The notes: a model not told the origin generated them from the sequence alone. A DNA stretch of 64,000 nucleotides from Elizabethkingia bruuniana (GCF_002024805.1 NZ_CP014337.1:496001-560000); one strand, 5' to 3'; shown: positions 54,370 through 62,599, counted from the stretch's first letter. Translations and numbers: made by a program.

Positions 54370-54491
54370 ATAATAATCAAAATATCAATTTAAAAAATCA
54401 TCATTCATTTGTTTGTAAAACTGTTAACTCATTTCCGGCATAGCCGGTAAATAACAATATTATCATCATTCTTTGTCTGTTAACAAGTTTT

Positions 54492-54527
54492 ATCGGGTAA
54501 TCCTTCTTGGGTTACCCGATTTTTTTG
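54492..54527 (+). terminator. Terminator after the fimbrillin-like gene
   Basis: ATCGGGTAA and TTACCCGAT pair around an 11-nt loop, followed by six or more T. Confidence 0.88.
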
Positions 54528-54553
54528 GGTGTATTAGAATTTATCACCCTTTA

Positions 54554-55399
54554 TTATTTCAGTTTCCTGTACGCCCCTGGGGTTATACCCTTATGTTTTT
54601 TAAATAGCTTTGAAAGATGGCTTTCATCACTGAATTGTAATTCATAAGCTATTTCGCTCAGGCGGATGCTGCTGTGGCGCAGATAGTTTTCTACGAGTTT
54701 TAAACGATAATCCAGTAAATATTCCTGATAAGAAATACCTGTCTGCTGTTTGAAATATTCACCAAAATAGTTTTCGGAAATCCGGAAATGTTCTGCAATA
54801 ACCGGGATACGAAGCCTTTCTTTATCCTTTATATGCTGCTGTATATAGGTGATAATCTTCATAATGGAAAATGCTTTCCGGTTCTTTTCTATATCAGAAG
54901 CTTCGCTTTTAATAATATTACGGGTAATAAGGTTGAGTAAAATGGAGATACTATTTCTGATGATAAGATAGTCCTCCGTTTTGTTTCTGTATTCTCTTGC
55001 AATTTGAAGGATAAGGGTCTCTGCAAAAGACTCATCATTTTTATTCCGGAATACACATCCTGCACGTGAGTGATGGTTATTGCTTATGTATTGTAGTTTA
55101 TACAAATTTTCACAGCTTTCTATACGGTCCGCTTCGAGGCGTATTTTGTCAATAAACTCAACAGGGCACTGTATGACTATTAGTTCTGCATTTGCACTTT
55201 TGAAATGATAAGCCTGATGCTGAGGAATTATAATAAGTTTCCCTTTTATAAAATCTATCTGATGCTCCTCGTAAGAGAGTTCTCCTTCACCTTTAACAAT
55301 ATAAACGAGGCTAAGAAAAGCCTGTGTCCGGAACTGAATGGATTCATTAACCAATTTTAATTCTTTTACGGTAATATTTTCTATATGCAGGTTTTTCAT
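54554..55399 (-). CDS. AraC family transcriptional regulator
   Basis: 281 aa with an N-terminal cupin-like sensor domain (LSYEEHQIDFIKGKLIIIPQHQAYHFKSANAEL) and the C-terminal double HTH (about 180-281): RIPVIAEHFRISENYFGEYFKQQTGISYQEYLLDYRL and LSEIAYELQFSDESHLSKLFKKHKGITPGAYRKLK. It is divergent from the MFS exporter gene, which it probably controls. The inducer is unknown. Confidence 0.9.
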   Translation of the reverse strand: MKNLHIENITVKELKLVNESIQFRTQAFLSLVYIVKGEGELSYEEHQIDFIKGKLIIIPQHQAYHFKSANAELIVIQCPVEFIDKIRLEADRIESCENLYKLQYISNNHHSRAGCVFRNKNDESFAETLILQIAREYRNKTEDYLIIRNSISILLNLITRNIIKSEASDIEKNRKAFSIMKIITYIQQHIKDKERLRIPVIAEHFRISENYFGEYFKQQTGISYQEYLLDYRLKLVENYLRHSSIRLSEIAYELQFSDESHLSKLFKKHKGITPGAYRKLK

Positions 55400-55421
55400 A
55401 TCAGGACACTATATATTCCTC

Positions 55422-55429
55422 CAAAAGTA
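55422..55429 (-). promoter_or_regulatory. -7 box of the AraC-type gene
   Basis: Minus-strand TACTTTTG, an exact TAnnTTTG match, 22 bp before the ATG. It and the next box overlap in one 73-bp divergent promoter. Confidence 0.5.
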
Positions 55430-55454
55430 CAATTTTAACCGTATTAAAAGCGGG

Positions 55455-55462
55455 TATTTTTG
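55455..55462 (+). promoter_or_regulatory. -7 box of the MFS gene
   Basis: TATTTTTG, an exact match, 10 bp before the ATG, which gives a very short leader. Confidence 0.5.
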
Positions 55463-55472
55463 CATTAAAAAA

Positions 55473-56879
55473 ATGAATACTCATTCGAAAAGATGGCAGG
55501 CACTAGGTTTTCTGGTAGCAGGAGCTTTTTTGTCACCTTTGGATTATTTTATTGTGAACATGGCCTTGCCAGCAATACAAAAGGCTTTTAATGCTACAGA
55601 TCAGCAATTACAATTAGTGGTAGCTATCTACGGACTAACTTATGCTGCGTTGGTCGTATGTGGCGGAAGGTTGGGGGATATCTACGGAAGGAAGAAAATA
55701 TTTACCCTCGGATTGTACATTTTCCTGTTTTCCTCCATAGCATGTGCTTTTTCTCCTGATATTTCTGTGCTCATTGCTGCCAGACTTTTTCAGGGAGTGG
55801 GAGCTTCCCTTTTGGCTCCACAGGTGTTGGCATCTGTTCGGGTATTATTTAGCAGTACTGAACAGCCAAAGGCAGTCAGTATTTTTAGTTCTGTATTTGG
55901 TCTCGCTTCCGTAGCAGGACAATTGTTGGGTGGTCTTTTGCTCAATTTACACTGGGCTGGATTTTCATGGGAAATGGTATTTTTAGTAAATGTACCTGTT
56001 ACCATTATCTGCATTGCAGGTATCCATTTCAGTATGGATAATAATAAAGAATCTGAGCATTCGGGTATTGACTATAAAGGAGCTTTGTTATTAATTCTTG
56101 CACTATTACTGTTTATTTGCTCGCTTATTTTCGGAAGAGAATACCATTGGGCGTGGTGGATATTTTGTACCATGATAGTAGGGTTAGGACTTTTGGTAAT
56201 CTTTTTCAGATATGAAGTGAAGAGGTATCAGCAGAATAAATCAGTTCTTATAGATCCTGCTTTATTGCTGGATAAGCGATTTTCATTAAGCCTGCCTGTT
56301 ATATTTTTCTACAATTTTACAGCAGGGTTATTTATTTGTTATCCTTATTATTTACAACAATTCCTGCATTACTCACCAATGAGCACAGGACTGGCTATTG
56401 TTCCTTATGGATTGGCATTTTTTCTAGGACCTTTAATTGCTCAAAGAGTAAAACTTTCTGTCAATACTTTAATTTATATAGGTTTGGGCTTACTTATAAT
56501 AGGTTTTTCAGCAAGCTCATGGCTGTTTTATTACTGGCAAAAGCCTTCATTAGGAACTGATATCACATTATTTCTGGCAGGGCTTGGACATGGTGTAATT
56601 ATGCCGGTTATGATGCGCACAGCTATAGCCTTGGTCAGTAAAGACAAAGCAGGACAAGCATCAGCCCTGGTCAGTATCAGTATGCAGGTAGGTGGTGTAA
56701 CTGGTGGAGCCATTATCGGAACTGTATTTTTTAGTACTATAAATGATTTAGGTTTTCCAAAAGCATTTGCACTGGCTATTTTAATGATCGCCTTATTTCA
56801 GATTACCGGACTGTACCTTAATTCCAAACTTCTAAAATTATCAAAAAATTCATCAATACTAAATTCTATAATAAAATGA
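55473..56879 (+). CDS. MFS drug exporter, DHA2-type 14-helix
   Basis: 468 aa from the ATG at 55473; an earlier start at 55338 would run into the AraC gene on the other strand and lacks support. It has about 14 membrane helices. Motif A is GGRLGDIYGRKKIFTLG near 65-81, and motif C-like sequences (GQLLGGLLLNLHWAGFSWEMVFLVNVP) follow near 150, as in EmrB/QacA-type drug:H+ antiporters. The divergent AraC regulator supports inducible efflux. The substrate is unknown. It overlaps the downstream gene by 4 bp. Confidence 0.9.
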   Translation: MNTHSKRWQALGFLVAGAFLSPLDYFIVNMALPAIQKAFNATDQQLQLVVAIYGLTYAALVVCGGRLGDIYGRKKIFTLGLYIFLFSSIACAFSPDISVLIAARLFQGVGASLLAPQVLASVRVLFSSTEQPKAVSIFSSVFGLASVAGQLLGGLLLNLHWAGFSWEMVFLVNVPVTIICIAGIHFSMDNNKESEHSGIDYKGALLLILALLLFICSLIFGREYHWAWWIFCTMIVGLGLLVIFFRYEVKRYQQNKSVLIDPALLLDKRFSLSLPVIFFYNFTAGLFICYPYYLQQFLHYSPMSTGLAIVPYGLAFFLGPLIAQRVKLSVNTLIYIGLGLLIIGFSASSWLFYYWQKPSLGTDITLFLAGLGHGVIMPVMMRTAIALVSKDKAGQASALVSISMQVGGVTGGAIIGTVFFSTINDLGFPKAFALAILMIALFQITGLYLNSKLLKLSKNSSILNSIIK

Positions 56880-57262
56880 ACAACAAAGAAAAAGTCGTTG
56901 CAGAGTTAAGAAAATTCTGCGAAAATATCGAAAAATGGTTCAGAGGAGAAGCAGATCAGGAAACTCTATATCATGAGATTCTTTCAGGATTTTCACCGGA
57001 TTTCAGAATGATCAATGGCGATGGTGATGCTGTATCGTTTCATATGTTTTCCGATTGGCTGCCGACGGTGTATGGTAAATTTCCATCGCGCAGTGTTACT
57101 CTGGAAAATGTAGATATTCAGTATTCCGATAAACACGGTTTGGCAACCTATACCGAAATACAGATTACCGAAGATGTAAATAATCAGAGAAAAGCATCTG
57201 CTGTTTTCCTTTTAGAGGAGGATAAAGCATTGTGGCTGCATCTTATTGAAGAGTGGATATGA
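56876..57262 (+). CDS. NTF2/SnoaL-like protein
   Basis: 128 aa. The cone-shaped NTF2-like fold is suggested by the N-terminal helices (FCENIEKWFRGEADQETLYHEILSGFSPDFRMI), the loop GDGDAVSFHMFSDWL and the beta-strands TLENVDIQYSDKHGLATYTEIQI and VFLLEEDKALWLHLIEEWI. It has no visible membrane or signal sequence. The overlap of 4 bp with the exporter gene means it is made with it, so it might bind or change the exported compound. Confidence 0.7.
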   Translation: MNNKEKVVAELRKFCENIEKWFRGEADQETLYHEILSGFSPDFRMINGDGDAVSFHMFSDWLPTVYGKFPSRSVTLENVDIQYSDKHGLATYTEIQITEDVNNQRKASAVFLLEEDKALWLHLIEEWI

Positions 57263-57269
57263 TTCATTC

Positions 57270-57319
57270 CATGATAAATTGATAAAGCCCTCAAACAAGG
57301 GCTTTATCAATTTATCATG
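57270..57319. terminator. Long perfect inverted repeat between convergent genes
   Basis: The arms at 57270-57290 and 57299-57319 are 21-bp exact complements around an 8-nt loop; the ends contain AAAGCCC and GGGCTTT. It ends 19 bp before the stop codon of the bestrophin gene on the other strand. It is likely a bidirectional terminator, although there is no clean T-run. Confidence 0.75.
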
Positions 57320-57337
57320 TTTAAAGTTTATCGCAAA

Positions 57338-58366
57338 CTATACCAGAACGCCGTGCTTAGATGTTATGCCTTCCGGCAGATCGTCTTTATTTTCACCAAT
57401 CATCTGGAGCATGTCTATTTCAATGGTTCTGCAAATGGACAGCATTGGAATATCGAACATCAATCCGGCAAAAGGGTTTTCTGAATAGTCACCCACTAGT
57501 TCCATTACGATATAAATCCAGCCGATGATAACACAGAATGGAACGCTGAGTAGTATTCCCCAGTTTCCCAGTTTGGCAAACTCATTCACAAGCCCCAATG
57601 GTAAAAGCATCATAAAGATAACATTGAAGATAAAGGCGGTACTGGCAAACTGTCTTGGGGAAGGGAATTTTTTAATTCTCTCAGCCTGACCCTGATAATC
57701 GTAAAACAGATTCAGACATTCCTGAAGCTGCATTTGGTTGAAATCCGAAATATCCTTACTGTTTTTTAGTTCATTGACTTCTTTAGCCTGTTGTGATATC
57801 AGATAAGTAGCAAAGTTTTTATATTCCGACTGTAATGCTACTTCTTCTTCAGAAAGATATTTGTTTAAGAAAATAGGTGTTCTTCCATAATCCGGGAATC
57901 CGGCCTTAATAATTCTGTTACGTCTTTGGTCTACATTCACCCCGTGTTTCTCAATACTGATGTGTTCCCATTCGGTAGGAACCAAAAGCTGCTCACGGAA
58001 AGTATACAACCATGCAATATGGCGGTAGGCTAATTTTTTTCTTTTTTTCTCCAGTTCCAGATCGCTTTCATCTGCAGTATTAAAGGCATAAAGCATAGAA
58101 GTAAAAGAACGGCTGGAATTAACAATGCCTCCCCATATTTTTCTTGCCTCCCATAATCTGTCATAAGCCTGATTATTTTTAAAGCCTACATAGAATGCTT
58201 CAGCAGTACCAATAAGTGCTACAGGTACCCACGGAATAACCATCCATTGCCATTTAAAAAAATAAAAAAGTGCAGCTACCAGCGTACACCATATGGTGAG
58301 TATAATAACATGGAGCCCCGAGAGGTTAAGGATTTGCTTATAATTAATGTATTTGGTTGTGATCAT
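57338..58366 (-). CDS. Bestrophin-family anion channel protein
   Basis: 342 aa. The characteristic first half VALIGTAEAFYVGFKNNQAYDRLWEARKIWGGIVNSSRSF is followed by a long cytoplasmic-type helical section and two further membrane segments (FIFNVIFMMLLPLGLVNEFAKLGNWGILLSVPFCVIIGWIYIVMELVGDYSENPF). Members (e.g. YneE/RFP-TM-type) form pentameric chloride or other anion channels in the inner membrane. The gene starts MITTKYINYKQIL. It is monocistronic on the minus strand, divergent from the yceI-type gene. Confidence 0.9.
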   Translation of the reverse strand: MITTKYINYKQILNLSGLHVIILTIWCTLVAALFYFFKWQWMVIPWVPVALIGTAEAFYVGFKNNQAYDRLWEARKIWGGIVNSSRSFTSMLYAFNTADESDLELEKKRKKLAYRHIAWLYTFREQLLVPTEWEHISIEKHGVNVDQRRNRIIKAGFPDYGRTPIFLNKYLSEEEVALQSEYKNFATYLISQQAKEVNELKNSKDISDFNQMQLQECLNLFYDYQGQAERIKKFPSPRQFASTAFIFNVIFMMLLPLGLVNEFAKLGNWGILLSVPFCVIIGWIYIVMELVGDYSENPFAGLMFDIPMLSICRTIEIDMLQMIGENKDDLPEGITSKHGVLV

Positions 58367-58792
58367 AAAGATAAATGTGTATCGGGTGCAAACAAAATAA
58401 GTACCAAATTAGTGAAAATTTGATGAGATAATACTTGTAAAGTGCACATCCTTCAGGTTGTCAGATTATAATAGTTTACAGATTAAAATTAAAAATTATA
58501 ATCGTGCATTCCTAAATATATTTTGTTAATGTTTAGGAATGCTTCATTCATTAACAATATTCCAATTGATAAATTAAAAAGATTTTTAAAAAACCTTGGT
58601 TTATAGAATATTAAAGACTTAAGCGTCGTTCAGGTCTTTTGTGTATTCAATGTTGCAACATCAAAAACTCAATAGTAGATAATACTTAAAAAGCAGAAAA
58701 CAGTATTTCTTGATGTATGTTAAGGATAGGGTAATTTGGTTTTTCTATTTTTGTCTCCGAAATACAACAGAATTTATAAACAGTATAATAAT
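58367..58792. other. 426-bp divergent intergenic region
   Basis: No gene is supported. A perfect 11-bp hairpin, GCATTCCTAAA/TTTAGGAATGC, lies at 58506-58542 with a 15-nt loop and no T-run. A weaker hairpin AAAGACTT/AGGTCTTT lies near 58610-58640. A -7 box TATTTTTG is at 58746-58753. The size leaves room for a small RNA or complex control of the YceI gene. Confidence 0.5.
58746..58753 (+). promoter_or_regulatory. -7 promoter box of the YceI gene
   Basis: TATTTTTG, exact match, about 40 bp before the ATG. No -33 TTG at the usual distance. Confidence 0.5.
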
Positions 58793-59464
58793 ATGAAAAA
58801 AATTAGTGTATTAGCATTAGTAGCAGTAGGATTGCTTGCAGCATCATGTAATAAAGCAAAAACAGATACGTCAGTAGCTACAGAGCAGTCGGTTGCAGAA
58901 AGCAAAGGAGAAAAGTTAGCAGTAGATACAGTAGCTTCTGTGGTAAACTGGAAAGCTTTCCACAAAGGCGGATTTGCACCTCGTTGGGGAACTCTTAATG
59001 TAAAATCAGGAGATCTGAGCATTGAAGGTGGACAGGTAGCAGCGGGTAACTTTATTATTGATATGACTTCTATTAAAGTAGATCCAGCTTCAGTAACAGA
59101 GGCTGATAAAAAGCCAGCAGAACTTGAAGCTCACTTGAAGAATCCTGACTTCTTTAATGTAGAGAAAAATCCTGTTTCTGACTTCAAAATTACAAGCGTA
59201 GCAGATTTGAAAGAGACTCCAAAAGATGCTGTTGCAGGAGCTAATAAAACAATAAGCGGAAATCTTACTTTACTTGGAAAAACAATGAATGTTACTTTCC
59301 CTGCTAAAGTAGATGTTACTGCAGATGCAGCGGCTATTCAGGCTAAGTTCACTGTAAACAGAACAGACTGGGGTATTAAATTCGGTACTACTGAATCTGA
59401 TCCGGCTGAATGGATGATCAGCAAAGACATCGAAATCGCAATTGATGTAAAAGCTAAAAAATAA
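58793..59464 (+). CDS. YceI-family lipoprotein
   Basis: 223 aa from the ATG at 58793. The start MKKISVLALVAVGLLAASCNK has a lipobox Cys; a longer frame from 58736 would lose the signal. The mature part contains the YceI lipocalin-like barrel: VVNWKAFHKGGFAPRWGTLNVKSGDLSIEGGQVAAGNFIIDMTSIKVD, then DFFNVEKNPVSDFKITSVADL and FTVNRTDWGIKFG. The family binds polyprenoid-like lipids, such as isoprenoid quinones, in the periplasm. The gene is solitary and has a terminator. Confidence 0.92.
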   Translation: MKKISVLALVAVGLLAASCNKAKTDTSVATEQSVAESKGEKLAVDTVASVVNWKAFHKGGFAPRWGTLNVKSGDLSIEGGQVAAGNFIIDMTSIKVDPASVTEADKKPAELEAHLKNPDFFNVEKNPVSDFKITSVADLKETPKDAVAGANKTISGNLTLLGKTMNVTFPAKVDVTADAAAIQAKFTVNRTDWGIKFGTTESDPAEWMISKDIEIAIDVKAKK

Positions 59465-59493
59465 GCGATTATATTTAAAATTTTATATACCAG

Positions 59494-59522
59494 AAAAGGC
59501 TTAAACATTGTTTAAGCCTTTT
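59494..59522 (+). terminator. Terminator after the YceI gene
   Basis: AAAAGGCTTAAAC and GTTTAAGCCTTTT form a 13-bp stem with a 3-nt loop, and the right arm ends in TTTT. On the minus strand the same stem ends in TTTTC, so it may also end the convergent VKOR-fusion gene. Confidence 0.8.
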
Positions 59523-59561
59523 GTATTACACGTAATTCCCGAAATGTTTTCCATTTTACTA

Positions 59562-61130
59562 CTACCAGTTATCATCTTCTAAAAATTCCTCAATATAGTA
59601 GGGTAAGTATTTCCTGTCAAACTTTTTGGGAAAGGGAAATCCATCTATAAAAATAGCAGGAGTAAATTGGAATTTATTATTTAAAGCCCAAAAATGATGT
59701 GACTTTAATATTTCTTCTGCATCATCTGAAATGGAAATGTTTCCATACTTTTTATTCCATTTAATAATGTCTTCCTGTTCAAACCAATAGTCTAAAGCCT
59801 CAGTAAATTTTTCGGAGTTAACGGAATAAGCAGAAACGAGTCGCCTGCAAAATTCAGTTTTCAGATCATTATCTAACGAAATCAAATCAATATTTAATAT
59901 TATTTTTATACTAAGTTTGCCTGAATGCTTTTTTGCAATCTTTTTAGCTAATTGATGAGCTTCTTTACAGTATGCGCAAAACGGATTGGTTGAGATACTA
60001 AGGATTTTATCTGCCTTAGCATTTCCTGCTTCAAAGACGGAATGAGGAAAATGTATCTTATTGGTTGCTGTAAGGGTGTTTTTAAAAATATTATAATCCA
60101 TTGCAAGTCTGTTTCCTTCGATGAAAAACTCCTGTAATTTCTTTTGTTTTAATAATGAATTCTTAACCCATTGCCAAAAGGTTATTAGAGAAAAGATGAT
60201 AATACCACATAAAAAAAATATCTCTGTATTTTGGAATGATATATTTTTAAAGAAAATAGAGAGATATATAAGCTCAGTTACTAAAATTAGAATTATAGAC
60301 AGGCATATAAGGCACCATTTATGCACAATAAACAACTGGTAAAATATTGACAAACTTATAAAAGGGATGGCACAATAGAGCAATAATTTCTGAACTGCAA
60401 AAAATTGTATTTCCATATCTGATATGAGAAACACAAACATTCCGAGTATCTGGCCGGAAAAAAATAATAAACTCAGATCACTAAAATTAATATATCTGAA
60501 AAAGGACTGTTTCCCGGAATTTATTAGTGTAGTACAATTTGTTTTGGCCGAAATATTACATATATTATCAATAAGACTATTTTTAATTCCAAAAATGTCT
60601 TTTAAAGTGGTGGCGGATAAATATAATCCTAGAATTGATAAAGACAGAAAAAAAATATTTGAAAAAATATTACTGCCTTTAATTAATAATAAAGCTATTA
60701 ACAGACTGGTTAAAAGAAGTAATGGTATTCGTTTTAATATTTCTGATGAAAAATTGAAAATAGTATTGTCTTCTTTTTCTATTAATAAAAAAACACCATT
60801 GGTGTGATCCGATAAATCATGTTCTGAAAGTGAAATTCTTTTTTTTCCTTTATATATAGTATATTTTGCTTTTGCTTCTGTTTTTATTAAATAGGGACGG
60901 ATGCTTTTATCCAGATTTAGATAACTAATAAAATATTCGGGAAGGAGTGAATACTCCTCTTGTGTTATGTGGAAAGCATTGGCTGGTATATTAAGAAAGT
61001 TTAAAGTATCAACAACAGATAATAATTTGGGATAATCCGGATGTACCCGATGTTGAAACAAGAACTCGGATTTGTTAATCGTTATATTTTCCTTTTTCAG
61101 GTACTGAAAAACAGGATTGGTCTCAGTCAT
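59562..61130 (-). CDS. C39-like/vitamin K epoxide reductase/DsbA-type fusion protein
   Basis: 522 aa from the ATG at 61130, which overlaps the TlpA-like stop by 8 bp; the longer start at 61199 is unlikely. Domain 1 (1-120) resembles a C39 peptidase fold: HPDYPKLLSVVDTLNFLNI (30-48) and HTNGVFLLIEKED. It has no Cys, so it cannot be an active C39 peptidase. Domain 2 has about five membrane helices, with a CxxC in WCLIC and a loop Cys pair in NICNISAKTNC, matching VKOR. Domain 3 ends the protein with a thioredoxin/DsbA fold, CAYC at 385-388 and the cis-Pro in FTPAIFI. It likely forms disulfides in exported peptides. It lies in an operon with a Cys-rich peptide gene. Confidence 0.88.
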   Translation of the reverse strand: MTETNPVFQYLKKENITINKSEFLFQHRVHPDYPKLLSVVDTLNFLNIPANAFHITQEEYSLLPEYFISYLNLDKSIRPYLIKTEAKAKYTIYKGKKRISLSEHDLSDHTNGVFLLIEKEDNTIFNFSSEILKRIPLLLLTSLLIALLLIKGSNIFSNIFFLSLSILGLYLSATTLKDIFGIKNSLIDNICNISAKTNCTTLINSGKQSFFRYINFSDLSLLFFSGQILGMFVFLISDMEIQFFAVQKLLLYCAIPFISLSIFYQLFIVHKWCLICLSIILILVTELIYLSIFFKNISFQNTEIFFLCGIIIFSLITFWQWVKNSLLKQKKLQEFFIEGNRLAMDYNIFKNTLTATNKIHFPHSVFEAGNAKADKILSISTNPFCAYCKEAHQLAKKIAKKHSGKLSIKIILNIDLISLDNDLKTEFCRRLVSAYSVNSEKFTEALDYWFEQEDIIKWNKKYGNISISDDAEEILKSHHFWALNNKFQFTPAIFIDGFPFPKKFDRKYLPYYIEEFLEDDNW

Positions 61131-62286
61131 GGAAAAAACGTTTAAGTAAGTCTTCCAGTTCTTTACTGTTTTCTTTTCCGGATCCCCGCCATCTTGCAAT
61201 AATTTTTCCTTCCGGATTAATCAATACTTTGACAGGAATTGCACTTACAAAATAATTTTTTTCAACACTCTTGTTCTTATTTTCTGCTAATGATATCTGT
61301 TTCCAGTGATTAACTTCATACTTTGTAAGAGCTCTTCGCCATTTTTCAGGGTCTTCATCCCGTGAAATTCCGATAATTTCTAAACCAGGATTGTATTTCT
61401 GATAATATTCTTTAAGTGCAGGAAAATCTTCTAAACAAGGAATGCACCAGCTTGCCCAAAAATCCAGAAGGACATATTTTCCTTTAAAATCAGAGAGCTT
61501 TATATTTTTGTTTTCATAGTCTTTTAAACTGAAATCAGGAGCTTTAGCTCCAATGTTGCTTTCTGAATAATTCCGGAGATTTTCTTTAACCATTAGCCCT
61601 ACAGGGCTTTTTTTTATTTTATCATTCAATTGATTATACAGTTTCTGTTGCTGATCCATAAATGGTAATCCTATCCTTGATTTTGTAGTAGTCAATAATC
61701 TGTATACCGATACAAATGACTGTGGATTATCCTTTACAAAGTCAAGCCAGAGTAGTGTCTGTTTCACATAAATAGGCTCTAATACTTTTTCTTCTAAAGA
61801 ATCAATAACGAGCTGAAATTGCCTTTTTTTAATAGAGTCAGTTGCTTCGTTTCTAAGTTTGATATTATATTGAAATTCGGCGTAAGCTTCTTTGAAATTT
61901 GCTCTTATTTCTTTCGTTTTTTCTTTAAGAAGCTCATTTACTTTCTCAGATTTCCCACTTTTTACCTTAGATTGTGAAAAGTCGTCGATGTCTAAATCTA
62001 TATAGGTGCTGATACCCGGATCCGAATAAAATGTTAAAAATTTTTTCTGATCGTATATAAGAGATCTTAAAGTTATTTCCGTTGGATACTTAATATCCCT
62101 GTTTAGTGTAAATGTATTTTTCCTGATTATAATAGTGTCCGTTTTTTCCCGGTCATAAACCAGTAATTTGGTGTTGTCCGGAACAGAACCATTGATTTTC
62201 CCGGTGATTGCTGTTTTAACTACCTGACTTTTGGATAAAATAAAGAGAGGAAAGTAAAAAAGAAAAAGTAGATTTTTCATTTTCAA
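61123..62286 (-). CDS. TlpA-like thioredoxin with DUF4369-type N-terminus
   Basis: 387 aa with a signal peptide (MKMKNLLFLFYFPLFILSKSQ). The N-terminal region (about 25-120) is the beta-rich DUF4369-type domain usual in Bacteroidota thioredoxins. A helical middle (KEKTKEIRANFKEAYAEFQYNI) leads to the AhpC/TSA-Redoxin C-terminal domain with APDFSLKDYENKNIKLSDFKGKYVLLDFWASWCIPC (CxxC at 281-284). The cis-Pro is in SAIPVKV. Such enzymes reduce or isomerise disulfides in the periplasm. Its place between a Cys-rich peptide gene and the VKOR fusion suggests work on that peptide. Confidence 0.88.
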   Translation of the reverse strand: MKMKNLLFLFYFPLFILSKSQVVKTAITGKINGSVPDNTKLLVYDREKTDTIIIRKNTFTLNRDIKYPTEITLRSLIYDQKKFLTFYSDPGISTYIDLDIDDFSQSKVKSGKSEKVNELLKEKTKEIRANFKEAYAEFQYNIKLRNEATDSIKKRQFQLVIDSLEEKVLEPIYVKQTLLWLDFVKDNPQSFVSVYRLLTTTKSRIGLPFMDQQQKLYNQLNDKIKKSPVGLMVKENLRNYSESNIGAKAPDFSLKDYENKNIKLSDFKGKYVLLDFWASWCIPCLEDFPALKEYYQKYNPGLEIIGISRDEDPEKWRRALTKYEVNHWKQISLAENKNKSVEKNYFVSAIPVKVLINPEGKIIARWRGSGKENSKELEDLLKRFFHD

Positions 62287-62320
62287 TAAATAAAGAGATA
62301 AAACAAGATTAGTTATAATA

Positions 62321-62374
62321 AAAAAAGCGTTTGTTGTAAAAGTGCTCCTGTGTGGAGACGATGTACAACAAACG
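62321..62374 (-). terminator. Terminator/attenuator between the peptide gene and tlpA-like gene
   Basis: On the minus strand CGTTTGTTGTA (62374-62364) pairs with TACAACAAACG (62338-62328), an 11-bp stem; an inner CTCC/GGAG pair sits in the loop. A T-rich CTTTTTTTATT follows. It comes 55 nt after the peptide stop codon and 42 bp before the TlpA-like start. A second, weaker hairpin (AACAG-GCTA...TAGC-..CTGTT) lies between about 62385 and 62417. Confidence 0.75.
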
Positions 62375-62428
62375 TTAAAATATAAAACAGATAAGCTAAA
62401 GTTTATAGCCTGTTATGTTTTATATTTC

Positions 62429-62599
62429 CTATTTCTTACATACACCGTCACATTTTGGACAGCCATCACCACAGCCATTATCCGGGCCGCATTCCTCTCC
62501 ACATTCTCTGCTTAAAGATTCTACCTGAATTTTAAGTGACATTCCTCCATGAAGTTCCTTCATTTCTTTTCGGGATAAATTGTTTTTAAATTTTTTCAT
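62429..62599 (-). CDS. Double-glycine leader, cysteine-rich peptide precursor (bacteriocin-like)
   Basis: 56 aa. The leader contains LSRKEMKELHGG (8-19), a good match to the double-Gly leader of peptides processed by C39 peptidase-containing ABC exporters. The core from residue 20 is 37 residues with six Cys at 33, 37, 43, 47, 50 and 54 and many Gly and acidic residues, with a basic KK end. Three disulfides are possible. It is followed by a terminator, then TlpA-like and VKOR/DsbA-fusion genes in the same direction. The exporter is not in the window. It might be a bacteriocin or signalling peptide; the short length and the leader are the evidence. Confidence 0.82.
   Translation of the reverse strand: MKKFKNNLSRKEMKELHGGMSLKIQVESLSRECGEECGPDNGCGDGCPKCDGVCKK

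Noticed and set aside
60424-60807. 127-codon plus-strand frame antisense to the VKOR fusion gene
   Set aside because: It is the reverse shadow of a well-supported membrane domain; its protein sequence is low complexity and unlike known proteins.
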